A DNA stretch of 64,000 bases from JAPLJC01 sp052326585 (GTDB lineage: Bacteria > Desulfobacterota > Desulfobaccia > Desulfobaccales > 0-14-0-80-60-11): contig JBKQLU010000005.1 of assembly GCA_052326585.1 (NCBI GenBank), positions 1 to 64,000 of the forward strand. Reading direction: 5' to 3'. The notes under the pieces were generated by a model. It searched no databases, was not told the origin of the DNA, and was given only the letters and a program-made list of their open reading frames with translations. Both the position numbers and the translations under genes were made by a program. Positions 1 through 8,247 of the stretch are shown here, in pieces (position 1 is the stretch's first letter; every line of letters starts with the position of its first letter).

Positions 1-1
1 G

Positions 2-127
2 GGGGACAACGTCGCCCTGGAGGTGACCCTGATTACTCCGGTGGCCCTGGAAGACGGGCTGCGCTTCGCCATCCGGGAAGGTGGCCGCACCGTGGGCGCC
101 GGTGTCGTGAGCCAGATTTTGGAATAA
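2..127 (+). CDS. tuf: Elongation factor Tu, C-terminal end (partial)
   Basis: The window opens inside the last 41 codons of a protein ending REGGRTVGAGVVSQILE, the conserved C terminus of EF-Tu (beta-barrel domain 3). EF-Tu carries aminoacyl-tRNA to the ribosomal A site as a GTP complex. Only the end of domain 3 is visible, so the GTPase motifs cannot be checked. The stop lies 9 bp before rpsJ, the usual junction between the str and S10 operons. Confidence 0.93.
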   Translation, partial: GDNVALEVTLITPVALEDGLRFAIREGGRTVGAGVVSQILE

Positions 128-136
128 GGGGAACAG

Positions 137-445
137 ATGATCACACCCAAGATTCGCATCCGTTTGCGCTCCTACGATTACAAGCTGCTGGACAAGTCGG
201 TCCTGGAGATCGTGGAGACCGCCCGCAGCACCGGCGCCAGGGTGGCGGGGCCCATCCCGATGCCCACCGAGATCAACAAATACACGGTGCTGCGTTCGCC
301 CCACATCGACAAGAAGTCCCGGGAGCAGTTCGAGATGCGCACCTATAAGAGACTCCTGGACATTCTGGAGCCCACCCAGCAGACCATGGACGCCATCAGC
401 AAGCTGGACCTGGCGGCCGGGGTGGATGTGGAGATCAAGGTCTAG
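137..445 (+). CDS. rpsJ: 30S ribosomal protein S10
   Basis: Full-length S10 (102 aa, family about 103), a 30S head protein that also binds NusB in antitermination complexes. The IRIRLRSYDYKLLD start, the GPIPMPTE loop and the SPHIDKKSREQFEMRTYKRL stretch are all characteristic. An ATG follows a purine-rich GGGGAACAG site. It is the first gene of the S10 cluster here. A 149-bp gap to rplC is longer than most spacings downstream. Confidence 0.97.
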   Translation: MITPKIRIRLRSYDYKLLDKSVLEIVETARSTGARVAGPIPMPTEINKYTVLRSPHIDKKSREQFEMRTYKRLLDILEPTQQTMDAISKLDLAAGVDVEIKV

Positions 446-594
446 TACGGTTTTCCAGTCTGCGGCCGGTTAGGAGAAGAAAGGATTTCAGGAGCCCGGA
501 AGATAAGATCGCATCATAAGCTTTGGTTTATCTCAGTGCAGCAGTTCATTAACCCAGAAGGTAGAAAGACAGAAAAGGCCAACAGGGGTTGACA

Positions 595-1221
595 ATGCCC
601 GGTGGATTAATTGGCAAGAAATTAGGGATGACCCAGATCTTCGATTCCGGTGGCCTGGCAGTGCCGGTCACGGTCATCGAAGCCGGCCCGTGCTTTGTGG
701 TGCAGGAAAAGACCGGCGCCAAAGAGGGCTACCAGGCCTTGCAGTTGGGCTTTGCCCGCCGCCCCCTGGAGAAGCTGAACAAGCCGGAAAAGGGTCATTT
801 GCAAAAGCACGGCGCCAAGAGCGGCTTCAAGTATCTCCGGGAGGTGCGCCTCTCCGAGGCCGGTTCCTTTACCGAGGGCCAGGAGATCACCGTCGCGCAG
901 TTCGTCATCGGGGACCTGGTGAACATCACCGGCACAAGCAAGGGGCGCGGCTTTGCCGGCACCATAAAGCGCTGGAAATTCCATCGCGGCCCCATGAGCC
1001 ATGGCTCTATGAACCATCGGGCGCCCGGCTCTATCGGCGCCAGCGCGTATCCCTCCCGGGTCGTTCCCGGCAAGAAGCTGCCGGGCCAGATGGGCAACGC
1101 CCGGGTAACCATGAAGAATCTAGAAGTGATCGACGTGCGCCCGGAATACCATCTGCTGCTGGTGAAAGGCGCGGTGCCCGGCCCCTCCCGGGGCCTCGTA
1201 TTCATTCGGAAGGTTGGCTGA
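595..1221 (+). CDS. rplC: 50S ribosomal protein L3
   Basis: L3 (208 aa, family about 209), an early 23S-binding assembly protein near the peptidyl-transferase centre. MPGGLIGKKLGMTQIF at the N terminus and the internal GPMSHGSMNHRAPGSIG loop are diagnostic. The ATG at 595 is preferred over an in-frame TTG at 589, because the AGGGG Shine-Dalgarno at 584-588 is well spaced for 595 and directly abuts 589. The stop is 4 bp before the rplD ATG. Confidence 0.96.
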   Translation: MPGGLIGKKLGMTQIFDSGGLAVPVTVIEAGPCFVVQEKTGAKEGYQALQLGFARRPLEKLNKPEKGHLQKHGAKSGFKYLREVRLSEAGSFTEGQEITVAQFVIGDLVNITGTSKGRGFAGTIKRWKFHRGPMSHGSMNHRAPGSIGASAYPSRVVPGKKLPGQMGNARVTMKNLEVIDVRPEYHLLLVKGAVPGPSRGLVFIRKVG

Positions 1222-1225
1222 GACC

Positions 1226-1849
1226 ATGCCCACAGTCGATATCTATAATATTCAGAAGGAAAAGGTCGGGGAGCTGGACCTCAAGGATAGCATCTTTGGG
1301 GTGGAGGTGCGGGGCGACGTGCTCCACGAGGTGGTGACCTGGCAGCGGGCTTGCCGCCGCGGCGGCAATGCCTGCACCAAGACCCGGGGGGAAGTGCGCG
1401 GCGGTGGCCGTAAGCCCTGGCGCCAGAAAGGCAGCGGCCGGGCCCGGTCCGGCAGCAATCGCTCCCCTATCTGGAAGGGGGGCGGCACCACCTTCGGCCC
1501 CAGACCCCGGAGCTACGCCTATACCTTGCCCAAGAAGGTGCGGCGGCTGGCCCTGAAGATGGCCTTGAGCAGCAAGCTTACGAGCGGCCAACTGCTGGTT
1601 CTGGATGCTTATCCGCACCAGCAGCCCAAAACCAAGGATTTTATGGCGGTTCTCAAGACCTTCGCGATCGGCAAGGCCCTGTTCATCTCCCCGGCCGCGA
1701 ACGAGGCCCTGGAGTTGAGCGCCCGGAACGTGCCCGGGGTCCAGGTGATGCTGCCGTTGGGCCTAAACGTTTATGACATATTGAAGTACGACCACCTGGT
1801 GCTGCTTTCCCCGGCGCTGGCGGCCATCGAGGCGAGGTTGGCCAAATGA
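1226..1849 (+). CDS. rplD: 50S ribosomal protein L4
   Basis: L4 (207 aa), which lines the peptide exit tunnel; in enterobacteria it also autoregulates the S10 operon, which is not demonstrated here. The RRGGNACTKTRGEVRGGGRK loop is the exit-tunnel extension (residues about 44-63). ATG 1226 gives the family-typical MPTVDIYN start; an upstream in-frame TTG at 1214 lies inside rplC and is less likely. The stop overlaps the rplW start as ATGA, implying translational coupling. Confidence 0.96.
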   Translation: MPTVDIYNIQKEKVGELDLKDSIFGVEVRGDVLHEVVTWQRACRRGGNACTKTRGEVRGGGRKPWRQKGSGRARSGSNRSPIWKGGGTTFGPRPRSYAYTLPKKVRRLALKMALSSKLTSGQLLVLDAYPHQQPKTKDFMAVLKTFAIGKALFISPAANEALELSARNVPGVQVMLPLGLNVYDILKYDHLVLLSPALAAIEARLAK

Positions 1850-2136
1850 AGGCTTATTATCAGCTCATCAAGGGGCCCATCATTACGGAAAAGTCCCATT
1901 CCCTGAAGGAGGCGGCCAACAAGCTGACCCTGAAGGTGGATGTCAAGGCCAACAAGATCGAGATCCGCAAGGCCATCGAAGCCATCTTCAAGGTGAAGGT
2001 CTTGGGGGTGAACACCATCCAGATGCAGGGCAAAAAGAAACAGGTGGGAAAGAAAGAAGGGGTGCGTTCCCGTTGGAAGAAGGCCATCGTCACCCTGGCC
2101 CCCGGGGAAAAGATTCCCGGTTACGAAGGGCTGTAA
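1846..2136 (+). CDS. rplW: 50S ribosomal protein L23
   Basis: L23 (96 aa, family about 100) sits at the exit-tunnel rim and docks trigger factor and SRP. GPIITEKSHSLKE near the N terminus and the VNTIQMQGKKKQVGKKEG extended loop are characteristic. The start overlaps the end of rplD by 4 bp. Confidence 0.96.
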   Translation: MKAYYQLIKGPIITEKSHSLKEAANKLTLKVDVKANKIEIRKAIEAIFKVKVLGVNTIQMQGKKKQVGKKEGVRSRWKKAIVTLAPGEKIPGYEGL

Positions 2137-2201
2137 GGGATAGTGGTCAGCGGCCAGTAGGATCAAAGAAGAGTTATCGAATTTAAAAAGGATTAATAGC
2201 A

Positions 2202-3032
2202 ATGGCCTTGATAACCCGGAAGCCAACCTCCGCCGGGCGGCGGCATCAGACGGCCCTCGATTTTGCCGAGATCAGCCGCGGCGCCCCGGAGAAGAGCCTG
2301 GTAAGGACCTTGAAAAAGTCCGGGGGCCGCAACAGCTACGGCCGGGTCACCTGCCGCCACCGGGGCGGCGGGCATAAACGGCGCTATCGGCTCATCGACT
2401 TTAAACGCAACAAGCTGGGGGTGGAGGCGCGGGTGGCGGCCATCGAATACGATCCCAACCGCACCAGCCACATTGCCCTGCTCCATTATCTCGACGGGGA
2501 GAAGCGTTATATTCTGGCTCCCCAGGATTTGCAGGTGGGCGCCATGGTGGTGGCCGGGCCCGAGGTTGACATCAAGCCGGGCAATTCCATGACCCTGGCC
2601 AATATTCCCACCGGCACCCTGGTGCACAACGTGGAGCTGAAGCCAGGCAAGGGCGGGCAGCTAGCCCGGGCCGCGGGCGTTTACGCCCAGTTGATGGCCA
2701 GGGAAGGGAAGAACGCGCATCTGAAGCTGCCTTCCGGGGAAGTGCGTATGGTCTCGGTGGATTGCCGGGCCACCATCGGCCAGTTGAGCAATGCGGAACA
2801 GGAAAATGTCAACCTGGGCAAGGCCGGGCGCAAGCGCTGGTTGGGGAAGCGGCCCCACGTGCGGGGCGTCGCCATGAACCCGGTGGACCATCCCATGGGC
2901 GGCGGCGAAGGCAAGTCCTCCGGGGGACGGCATCCGGTGACCCCCTGGGGGGTGCCCACCAAGGGCTTCAAGACCCGCAAAAAGCCCAAAGACAGCGACC
3001 GCAACATCATCAAACACCGGTCTAAGAAGTAG
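2202..3032 (+). CDS. rplB: 50S ribosomal protein L2
   Basis: L2 (276 aa, family about 273), a 23S-binding protein needed for subunit association and peptidyl-transferase assembly. The conserved AMNPVDHPMGGGEGKSSGGR segment (about residues 224-243) contains the His required for activity in the family. The C terminus is rich in Lys and Arg. A 65-bp gap separates it from rplW; AAAAAGGATTAATAGCA precedes the ATG. Confidence 0.97.
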   Translation: MALITRKPTSAGRRHQTALDFAEISRGAPEKSLVRTLKKSGGRNSYGRVTCRHRGGGHKRRYRLIDFKRNKLGVEARVAAIEYDPNRTSHIALLHYLDGEKRYILAPQDLQVGAMVVAGPEVDIKPGNSMTLANIPTGTLVHNVELKPGKGGQLARAAGVYAQLMAREGKNAHLKLPSGEVRMVSVDCRATIGQLSNAEQENVNLGKAGRKRWLGKRPHVRGVAMNPVDHPMGGGEGKSSGGRHPVTPWGVPTKGFKTRKKPKDSDRNIIKHRSKK

Positions 3033-3043
3033 AGGGGAGAGAT

Positions 3044-3328
3044 GTGGCCCGTTCACTGAAAAAGGGACCCTACGTGCAGGATAGCCTGGAGGCCAAGGTA
3101 CATACGGCCCGGGAGACCCAGGACCGCCGGGTGATCAAGACCTGGTCCCGGCGTTCCACCATCACCCCGGACTTTATCGGCCTGACCCTGGCGGTGCATA
3201 ACGGCAAGAAGTTCATCCCGGTGTACGTCACGGAGAACATGGTGGGGCACAAGCTGGGGGAGTTCGCCCCCACCCGCCACTTTGGCGGCCACGCCGGGGA
3301 TCGCAAATCGAAAGTGGGTAAGAAATAG
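3044..3328 (+). CDS. rpsS: 30S ribosomal protein S19
   Basis: S19 (94 aa, family about 92), a 30S head protein that contacts S13 and the A/P-site tRNAs. It starts with GTG (MARSLKKGPYV) after a GAGGGGAGA ribosome binding site. The GHKLGEFAPTRHFGGHAGDRK motif region is diagnostic. It lies between rplB and rplV with 11-bp and 2-bp spacers. Confidence 0.97.
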   Translation: MARSLKKGPYVQDSLEAKVHTARETQDRRVIKTWSRRSTITPDFIGLTLAVHNGKKFIPVYVTENMVGHKLGEFAPTRHFGGHAGDRKSKVGKK

Positions 3329-3330
3329 TT

Positions 3331-3672
3331 ATGGATATCACAGCCCGCGCCAAATACTTGCGCATCTCGCCGCGCAAACTGCGCCTGGTAGCCGAGTTGC
3401 TGTCGGGCAAAAAGGTAGGGGACGCCCTCTCCATGCTGCAGTTTCTGCCGCAGCGGGGCGCCAAGCTCGTGCGCAAGGTGATGGTGGCCGCGGTGGCCAA
3501 CGCCGAACAACGCTCCCAGGTGGATGTGGACACCCTGGTGGTCAAAGGGGTCCAGGTGGACGGCGGCCCCAGCCTGAAGCGCTTTCAGGCCAGGGCCATG
3601 GGGCGGGTCAACCGCATCCTCAAGAGAAGCAGTCACATTACCGTGGTCCTCAAGGAAGGGCCCAGGAAATGA
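3331..3672 (+). CDS. rplV: 50S ribosomal protein L22
   Basis: L22 (113 aa, family about 110), a 23S-binding protein whose beta-hairpin lines the exit tunnel; changes in that hairpin give macrolide resistance in other bacteria. ARAKYLRISPRKLRLVAELL at the N terminus and GRVNRILKRSSHITVVL at the C terminus are family signatures. It is followed by a roughly 100-bp spacer carrying short degenerate repeats before rpsC. Confidence 0.96.
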   Translation: MDITARAKYLRISPRKLRLVAELLSGKKVGDALSMLQFLPQRGAKLVRKVMVAAVANAEQRSQVDVDTLVVKGVQVDGGPSLKRFQARAMGRVNRILKRSSHITVVLKEGPRK

Positions 3673-3771
3673 TGAAAGAGTTGCCAGTTGCCAGTATCTA
3701 GGCTGGGGTACCCACTTTAACTACTGAGAACTGGGAACTAATGACTGGGAACTGAAACAAGGAGGCAGGGA
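3673..3771 (+). repeat. Spacer with degenerate tandem short repeats inside the S10 operon
   Basis: Between rplV and rpsC the sequence holds two near-tandem GTTGCCA units (about 3679-3692) and then several AACTGGGAACT-like units (about 3727-3756). Similar degenerate units recur in other spacers of this window (8657-8690, 22415-22440, 29645-29670, 33959-33993). No gene is visible. A good AAGGAGGCAGGG ribosome binding site ends the spacer. Confidence 0.55.
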
Positions 3772-4425
3772 TTGGGCCAAAAAGTTCACCCCATCGGATT
3801 CCGCCTGGGGAGCTACCGTAAATGGGATTCCGTGTGGTTTGCCCGGAAGGATTTCGCTGCCCTGGTGCTGGAGGACCGCCGGATTCGGCTGTTCATCAAG
3901 GAAGATCGGGAGCTCAAGGGGTCGGGGATCGCCCTGGTTGATATTAAAAGGGCAGCCAACAAGCTGACCATCAAAATTCATACCTCGCGGCCGGGGATGG
4001 TCATCGGCCAAAAGGGCAAAAAGATCGAAGAGCTGCGGCGCCGCCTGGAGAAGTTGGTGGGCCGGGAAATGGTGATCGACGTCCAAGAGGTGCGGAAACC
4101 GGAGATCAATGCCCAGTTGGTGGCGGAAAACATCGCCCAGCAATTGGAGCGCCGGGTCTCCTTTCGGCGGGCCATGAAAAAGTCGGTGGGCCAGGCCTTG
4201 AAGTTCGGGGCCAAGGGCATCAAGATCCGCTGCAAAGGCCGCCTGGCCGGGGCGGAAATCGCCCGGCAGGAATGGTACCGGGAAGGGCGGGTGCCGCTGC
4301 ACACCTTGCGGGCCTACCTCGATTACGGTTTCGCCGAGGCCAAGACCACTTACGGCATCATCGGGGTGAAGACCTGGATCTTCCACGGCGAGATCATAGG
4401 CGCGGAAGAAGGCATGAGCTATTAA
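3772..4425 (+). CDS. rpsC: 30S ribosomal protein S3
   Basis: S3 (217 aa) lies at the mRNA entry tunnel. It starts with TTG (MGQKVHPIGFRLG) behind a strong AAGGAGGCAGGGA site. The type II KH domain is visible with the GMVIGQKGKKIEEL GXXG loop at about residues 80-93; the C-terminal S3 domain ends with GVKTWIFHGEI. Length is typical for the shorter S3 form without the Lys-rich tail. Confidence 0.96.
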   Translation: MGQKVHPIGFRLGSYRKWDSVWFARKDFAALVLEDRRIRLFIKEDRELKGSGIALVDIKRAANKLTIKIHTSRPGMVIGQKGKKIEELRRRLEKLVGREMVIDVQEVRKPEINAQLVAENIAQQLERRVSFRRAMKKSVGQALKFGAKGIKIRCKGRLAGAEIARQEWYREGRVPLHTLRAYLDYGFAEAKTTYGIIGVKTWIFHGEIIGAEEGMSY

Positions 4426-4490
4426 GAGAGGCGGGCAGCCTGGTTAAAGCTGAATGACTTGCGGGTGAATCAGAGAGACGGGATAGAAAA

Positions 4491-4952
4491 ATGCTGGCTC
4501 CGAAACGAGTAAAACATCGCAAGGTGATGAAGGGGCGCCGGCGGGGCCAGGCCACCCGGGGCAACTTTATCGCCTTCGGGGATTACGGCCTGACGGCCCT
4601 GGAATGCGGCTGGATCACCGCCCAACAGATCGAGGCGGCCCGGATCGCCATCACGCGCCACGTGAAACGGGGCGGTCAGGTATGGATCCGGGTATTTCCC
4701 GACAAACCCTTCACCAAGAAGCCGGCGGAGACCAGGATGGGCAAAGGCAAAGGCTCACCCGAGGGTTGGGTGGCGGTCATCCGCCCGGGCCTGGTCCTCT
4801 ACGAGATGGCGGGGGTGGAGCGGGATGTAGCCGTGGAGGCAATGCGCCTGGCCTCCCACAAGTTGCCGCTGCGCACCAAATTTGTGGAGCGGGTTGTAAG
4901 CGGCGCCCTGTTGGCTCCCGCGGCGGCCGCCAAGACGGAGGCGGAGTCATGA
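4491..4952 (+). CDS. rplP: 50S ribosomal protein L16
   Basis: L16 (153 aa, family about 137), a late assembly protein at the A-site side of the peptidyl-transferase centre. The N-terminal MLAPKRVKHRKVMKGR and central FPDKPFTKKPAETRMGKGKG motifs are diagnostic. The protein carries a C-terminal Ala-rich tail of about 15 residues beyond the usual end. The stop overlaps the rpmC start (ATGA). Confidence 0.96.
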   Translation: MLAPKRVKHRKVMKGRRRGQATRGNFIAFGDYGLTALECGWITAQQIEAARIAITRHVKRGGQVWIRVFPDKPFTKKPAETRMGKGKGSPEGWVAVIRPGLVLYEMAGVERDVAVEAMRLASHKLPLRTKFVERVVSGALLAPAAAAKTEAES

Positions 4953-5146
4953 AGGCCGCCGACCTGAGGGACCTGACTACCGAGGAGTTGGAGGCCAAGC
5001 TGAAAGAGGTCTCGGATGAACTATTCAACCTGGGTTTCCAGCACAGCCGGCAGCAGTTGGATAATACCGCCCGGTTGGGCCAGGCCCGGAAAGACCTGGC
5101 CCGGATCAAGACGGAGCTCAGGGTCAAAACTGGAATAAAGCAATAG
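4949..5146 (+). CDS. rpmC: 50S ribosomal protein L29
   Basis: L29 (65 aa, family about 63), a small two-helix protein by the exit tunnel, next to L23. It begins MKAADLRDLTTEELEAKL and contains NTARLGQARKDLARIKTEL, both typical. The start overlaps the rplP stop, so the ATG at 4949 is well supported; a longer open frame upstream is only the alternate frame of rplP. Confidence 0.95.
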   Translation: MKAADLRDLTTEELEAKLKEVSDELFNLGFQHSRQQLDNTARLGQARKDLARIKTELRVKTGIKQ

Positions 5147-5166
5147 CCGGGAAGGTATAGGTAGAT

Positions 5167-5427
5167 ATGGAAACAGCGCGGGGTATCCGTAAGACCCAGG
5201 TAGGTTTGGTGGTCAGCGACAAGATGGACAAGACCGTGGTGGTCGAGGTGAAGCGCCTGGTGGCCCATCCCCTCTATCACAAGATCATCCGGCGCAGGGT
5301 GAAGATCAAGGCCCATGACCCCCAGAACAACTGCCAGGTGGGAGACAAAGTGCTGCTGGAAGAGACCCGGCCCATCAGCCGGGACAAACGCTGGCGCATC
5401 AAGCAGATCTTGGAGAAGGCCCAATAA
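5167..5427 (+). CDS. rpsQ: 30S ribosomal protein S17
   Basis: S17 (86 aa, family about 84), a primary 16S-binding OB-fold protein. KTQVGLVVSDKMDKTVVVEV and the AHDPQNNCQVGDKVLLEETRP stretch are signatures. It is 20 bp downstream of rpmC, in the canonical rplP-rpmC-rpsQ order. Confidence 0.96.
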   Translation: METARGIRKTQVGLVVSDKMDKTVVVEVKRLVAHPLYHKIIRRRVKIKAHDPQNNCQVGDKVLLEETRPISRDKRWRIKQILEKAQ

Positions 5428-5456
5428 GCGGCAGCCGCCTTTATGGATAAACGACC

Positions 5457-5825
5457 ATGATTCAGGTACACACACAGATGACGGTGGCGGATAACTCCGG
5501 GGCCAAGAAGGTCTTCTGCATCCGCGTCCTGGGCGGTACTCGCAGAAGGTACGCCCGGGTGGGGGATATTGTCGTGGTGTCGGTAAAGGAAGCCCTGCCG
5601 CATTCCAAGGTCAAGAAGGGCGACGTGATGCGGGCGGTGGTGGTGCGCACCGTCAAGGAAATGCGGCGCCCCGACGGCTCTTACATCAAATTTGACGACA
5701 ACTCCGCGGTGCTCATCAACCCGGCGGGCGACCCCATCGGGACCCGCATCTTCGGACCGGTGGCCCGGGAGCTGCGGGCGAAAAGGTTCATGAAGATCAT
5801 CTCTCTGGCCCCGGAGGTGCTGTGA
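5457..5825 (+). CDS. rplN: 50S ribosomal protein L14
   Basis: L14 (122 aa) forms intersubunit bridges and is the docking site of the silencing factor RsfS. The MIQVHTQMTVADNSGAKKV start and the C-terminal GPVARELRAKRFMKIISLAPEVL are diagnostic. The stop codon shares bases with the rplX start (TGATG), so the two are translationally coupled. Confidence 0.97.
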   Translation: MIQVHTQMTVADNSGAKKVFCIRVLGGTRRRYARVGDIVVVSVKEALPHSKVKKGDVMRAVVVRTVKEMRRPDGSYIKFDDNSAVLINPAGDPIGTRIFGPVARELRAKRFMKIISLAPEVL

Positions 5826-6178
5826 TGGCCCGGTCTCGGAAACTCAGGCAACCAGCGCTCAGGACCCGCCTCAAGAAGAACGATCTGGTGGAGGTGATCG
5901 CCGGTAAGGAACAGGGCAAGACTGGTAAGATCCTCAAGGTCATTCGCGAAAAAAACCAGGTACTCCTGGAAAAGATCAACATGATCAAGCGCCACACCCG
6001 GGCCAGCCCCACCACCGGGCAGGGGGGCATCGTCGAAAAAGAGGGGCCGATCCACGTCTCCAAGGTGAAGCTGGTTTGCCCTAAATGCGCCACAGCTACC
6101 CGCTTCGGCCTGGGCCGGACCGGCGAAGGGAAAAAGGCGCGGGTCTGCGGGAAATGCAAGGAATTTATTGATGGCTGA
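5825..6178 (+). CDS. rplX: 50S ribosomal protein L24
   Basis: L24 (117 aa, family about 104), an assembly initiator with an N-terminal KOW motif (KNDLVEVIAGKEQGKTGKI, residues about 19-37). The C terminus has two CxxC pairs (CPKC and CGKC), the zinc-ribbon-like form found in many bacterial L24 proteins. The ATG at 5825 is chosen over an in-frame GTG at 5822 because of the TGATG overlap with rplN. It overlaps rplE by 8 bp. Confidence 0.95.
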   Translation: MARSRKLRQPALRTRLKKNDLVEVIAGKEQGKTGKILKVIREKNQVLLEKINMIKRHTRASPTTGQGGIVEKEGPIHVSKVKLVCPKCATATRFGLGRTGEGKKARVCGKCKEFIDG

Positions 6179-7046
6179 AAAAGAGAAGACCGCGAAGGCC
6201 AAGGCGGCGCCGGCCGCCAAGGGCGACAGCAAGGCCGCCGCCAAGGGCGAGGCCAAGGCCACCGCCAAGGTCGACAGCAAGGCCACCGCCAAGGGCGACA
6301 CCAAGCCCGTGGTGCCGGGCGAGACCAAGGCGGCGGTGCCGGGCGAGACCAAGGCCGCGGCCAAGGCCCAAGGCAAGGCTGAGGCCAAGGGCAAGCCTGA
6401 GGGCAAAGGCAAGCCTGAGGGCAAAGGCAAGGCTGAGGGCAAAGGCAAGGCCGAGGCCAAGGCGACGCCGGCGGCGGTTGCCGAGGCCCCCCCGGCCGAA
6501 AAATTCGCGGCCCGGCTGTGGGATTATTACCGGACCGAGTGTGTGCCCCGCATGATGCAGGAGTTTCACTACACCAGCCCCATGCAGGCGCCCCGGGTTA
6601 AGAAGATCGTCATCAATCTGGGGTTGGGCGAGGCGATCCAAAACATCAAGCTCCTGGAGTCGGCCAGCGCTGAACTGACCGCCATCGCCGGACAGAAACC
6701 GGTGGTGACCCGGGCCAAGAAGTCCATCGCGGCCTTCAAGCTGCGGGAGGGGATGCCCATCGGCTGCATGGTTACCCTGCGCCGGGAGCGGATGTATTTC
6801 TTCCTGGATAAACTGGTGAATGTGGTGCTTCCCAGGGTGCGGGACTTCCGAGGCGTATCGGACAAGGCCTTCGACGGGCGGGGCAACTATACCCTGGGTA
6901 TCCGGGAGCAGATCATCTTCCCGGAGATTGATTACGACAAGATCGACAAGATCAAGGGCATGAACATCACCATCGTCACCTCTGCCCGCAGCGACGAGGA
7001 AGGCAGGTTTCTCTTGCATCTATTGGGCTTGCCCTTTAAGAAATAG
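6171..7046 (+). CDS. rplE: 50S ribosomal protein L5 with long low-complexity N-terminal extension
   Basis: L5 binds 5S rRNA in the central protuberance. Residues from about 109 onward are an ordinary L5 (YYRTECVPRMMQEF, VINLGLGEAIQN, GIREQIIFPEIDYDKID; about 183 aa, family about 179). In front of it lie about 108 residues of almost pure Ala, Lys, Gly and Glu with short repeats such as GKAEGKGKAE. The ATG at 6171 sits inside the rplX end (overlap 8 bp), and no in-frame start near residue 109 has a better ribosome binding site, so the extension is probably translated. An alternative is initiation at an internal Met at about residue 126 or 127, but that would remove conserved L5 sequence. Confidence 0.93.
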   Translation: MAEKEKTAKAKAAPAAKGDSKAAAKGEAKATAKVDSKATAKGDTKPVVPGETKAAVPGETKAAAKAQGKAEAKGKPEGKGKPEGKGKAEGKGKAEAKATPAAVAEAPPAEKFAARLWDYYRTECVPRMMQEFHYTSPMQAPRVKKIVINLGLGEAIQNIKLLESASAELTAIAGQKPVVTRAKKSIAAFKLREGMPIGCMVTLRRERMYFFLDKLVNVVLPRVRDFRGVSDKAFDGRGNYTLGIREQIIFPEIDYDKIDKIKGMNITIVTSARSDEEGRFLLHLLGLPFKK

Positions 7047-7087
7047 AGGCGGGGGCAGATGTCAAGCCCGCTCCCGCGGAGACCCGA

Positions 7088-7273
7088 ATGGCCAAGAAAT
7101 CATTGATAGCCAAGGCAAAACGGACCCCCAAGTTTGCAGTGCAAAAATACCATCGCTGTCCATTGTGCGGCCGCCCCCGGGCCTTTCTGCGCCGGTTCGG
7201 CATTTGCCGCATCTGTTTCCGTAATCTGGCCCTCCGGGGAGAGATCCCCGGGGTGACGAAATCGAGTTGGTAA
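7088..7273 (+). CDS. rpsZ: 30S ribosomal protein S14, zinc-binding type Z
   Basis: Short S14 (61 aa) of the zinc-containing class. CPLC and CRIC pairs (residues about 24-27 and 40-43) form the zinc site; the C-terminal LALRGEIPGVTKSSW is typical. The long zinc-free paralogue is not in this window. It lies 41 bp after rplE and 6 bp before rpsH. Confidence 0.96.
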   Translation: MAKKSLIAKAKRTPKFAVQKYHRCPLCGRPRAFLRRFGICRICFRNLALRGEIPGVTKSSW

Positions 7274-7279
7274 CCAAAG

Positions 7280-7678
7280 ATGAGCATGACCGACCCCATC
7301 GCCGACATGTTGACCCGGATACGCAACGCCGGGGTGGCCCGTTTCGACAAGGTGGATATCCCGGCGTCCCGCATGAAGATCAGCCTGGCCCGCATCCTCA
7401 AGGAGGAGGGCTTCATCAAGAACTACAAGGTGATCAAGGACAACCGCCAGGGGCTGCTGCGGGTCTATCTCAAATATTTTGAACACCAGAGGCCGCTGAT
7501 TCAGGGCTTGCGGCGGGTAAGCAAACCCGGGTGCCGGGTTTACTGCAACCATCTAGAGCTGCCGAAGGTCCAGGCGGGCCTGGGGATGGCGATCGTCTCC
7601 ACCTCCCAGGGCGTCGTGACCGACCGGCAGGCCCGGAAACTGCAAGTGGGCGGAGAAATTCTCTGCGAGATCTGGTAA
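7280..7678 (+). CDS. rpsH: 30S ribosomal protein S8
   Basis: S8 (132 aa, family about 130), a primary 16S-binding protein and, in E. coli, the spc operon repressor. MTDPIADMLTRIRNA and the C-terminal STSQGVVTDRQARKLQVGGE motif are diagnostic. Two in-frame ATGs (7280 and 7286) are possible; 7280 gives the common MSMTDPIAD form. Confidence 0.96.
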   Translation: MSMTDPIADMLTRIRNAGVARFDKVDIPASRMKISLARILKEEGFIKNYKVIKDNRQGLLRVYLKYFEHQRPLIQGLRRVSKPGCRVYCNHLELPKVQAGLGMAIVSTSQGVVTDRQARKLQVGGEILCEIW

Positions 7679-7687
7679 GGGTGAATC

Positions 7688-8227
7688 ATGAGCCGCATCG
7701 GTAAGAAACCTGTGCCTTTGTCCCCGGGGGTGAAGGCGGCGCTTAAAGACGGGAGTTTAACGGTCACGGGCCCCCTGGGGACCTTGAGCCAACTGATGCC
7801 GCCCCGGATCAACGTCGACATCGGGGCCAAGGAGATCACCTTGATTCCCCAGGACGACTCCCGCCTGAGCCGCTCCTATTGGGGGCTGGCCCGGACCCTG
7901 GCGGCCAACATGGTCACCGGGGTCAGCGAGGGTTTTACCCGGGTGCTGGAGCTGGTGGGCACCGGCTACAAGGTGGAGAGCAAGGCCGACGCCCTGATCT
8001 TCAGCCTGGGTTATTCCAACCCGGTGAATTTTCCCCTGCCCAAAGGGATCAGCGCCAAGGTGGAAAAGGCCACCCGCATCGAATTGAAGGGCTACGACAA
8101 GGAGATGCTGGGCAAGACCTGCGCGGTGCTCCGGGCCTTGCGGCCACCGGACCCCTATAAGGGCAAGGGGATTAAATATGCAGGCGAAGTATTGCGGCGC
8201 AAAGTGGGCAAGGCCGGCGGCCGCTAA
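7688..8227 (+). CDS. rplF: 50S ribosomal protein L6
   Basis: L6 (179 aa, family about 177) supports the sarcin-ricin loop region. It has MSRIGKKPVPLSPGV at the N terminus and the C-terminal signature PDPYKGKGIKYAGEVLRRKVGKA. It is 9 bp after rpsH behind an AAGGGTGA site. Confidence 0.97.
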   Translation: MSRIGKKPVPLSPGVKAALKDGSLTVTGPLGTLSQLMPPRINVDIGAKEITLIPQDDSRLSRSYWGLARTLAANMVTGVSEGFTRVLELVGTGYKVESKADALIFSLGYSNPVNFPLPKGISAKVEKATRIELKGYDKEMLGKTCAVLRALRPPDPYKGKGIKYAGEVLRRKVGKAGGR

Positions 8228-8247
8228 GGGAATGAGGTAAGAAGAAG

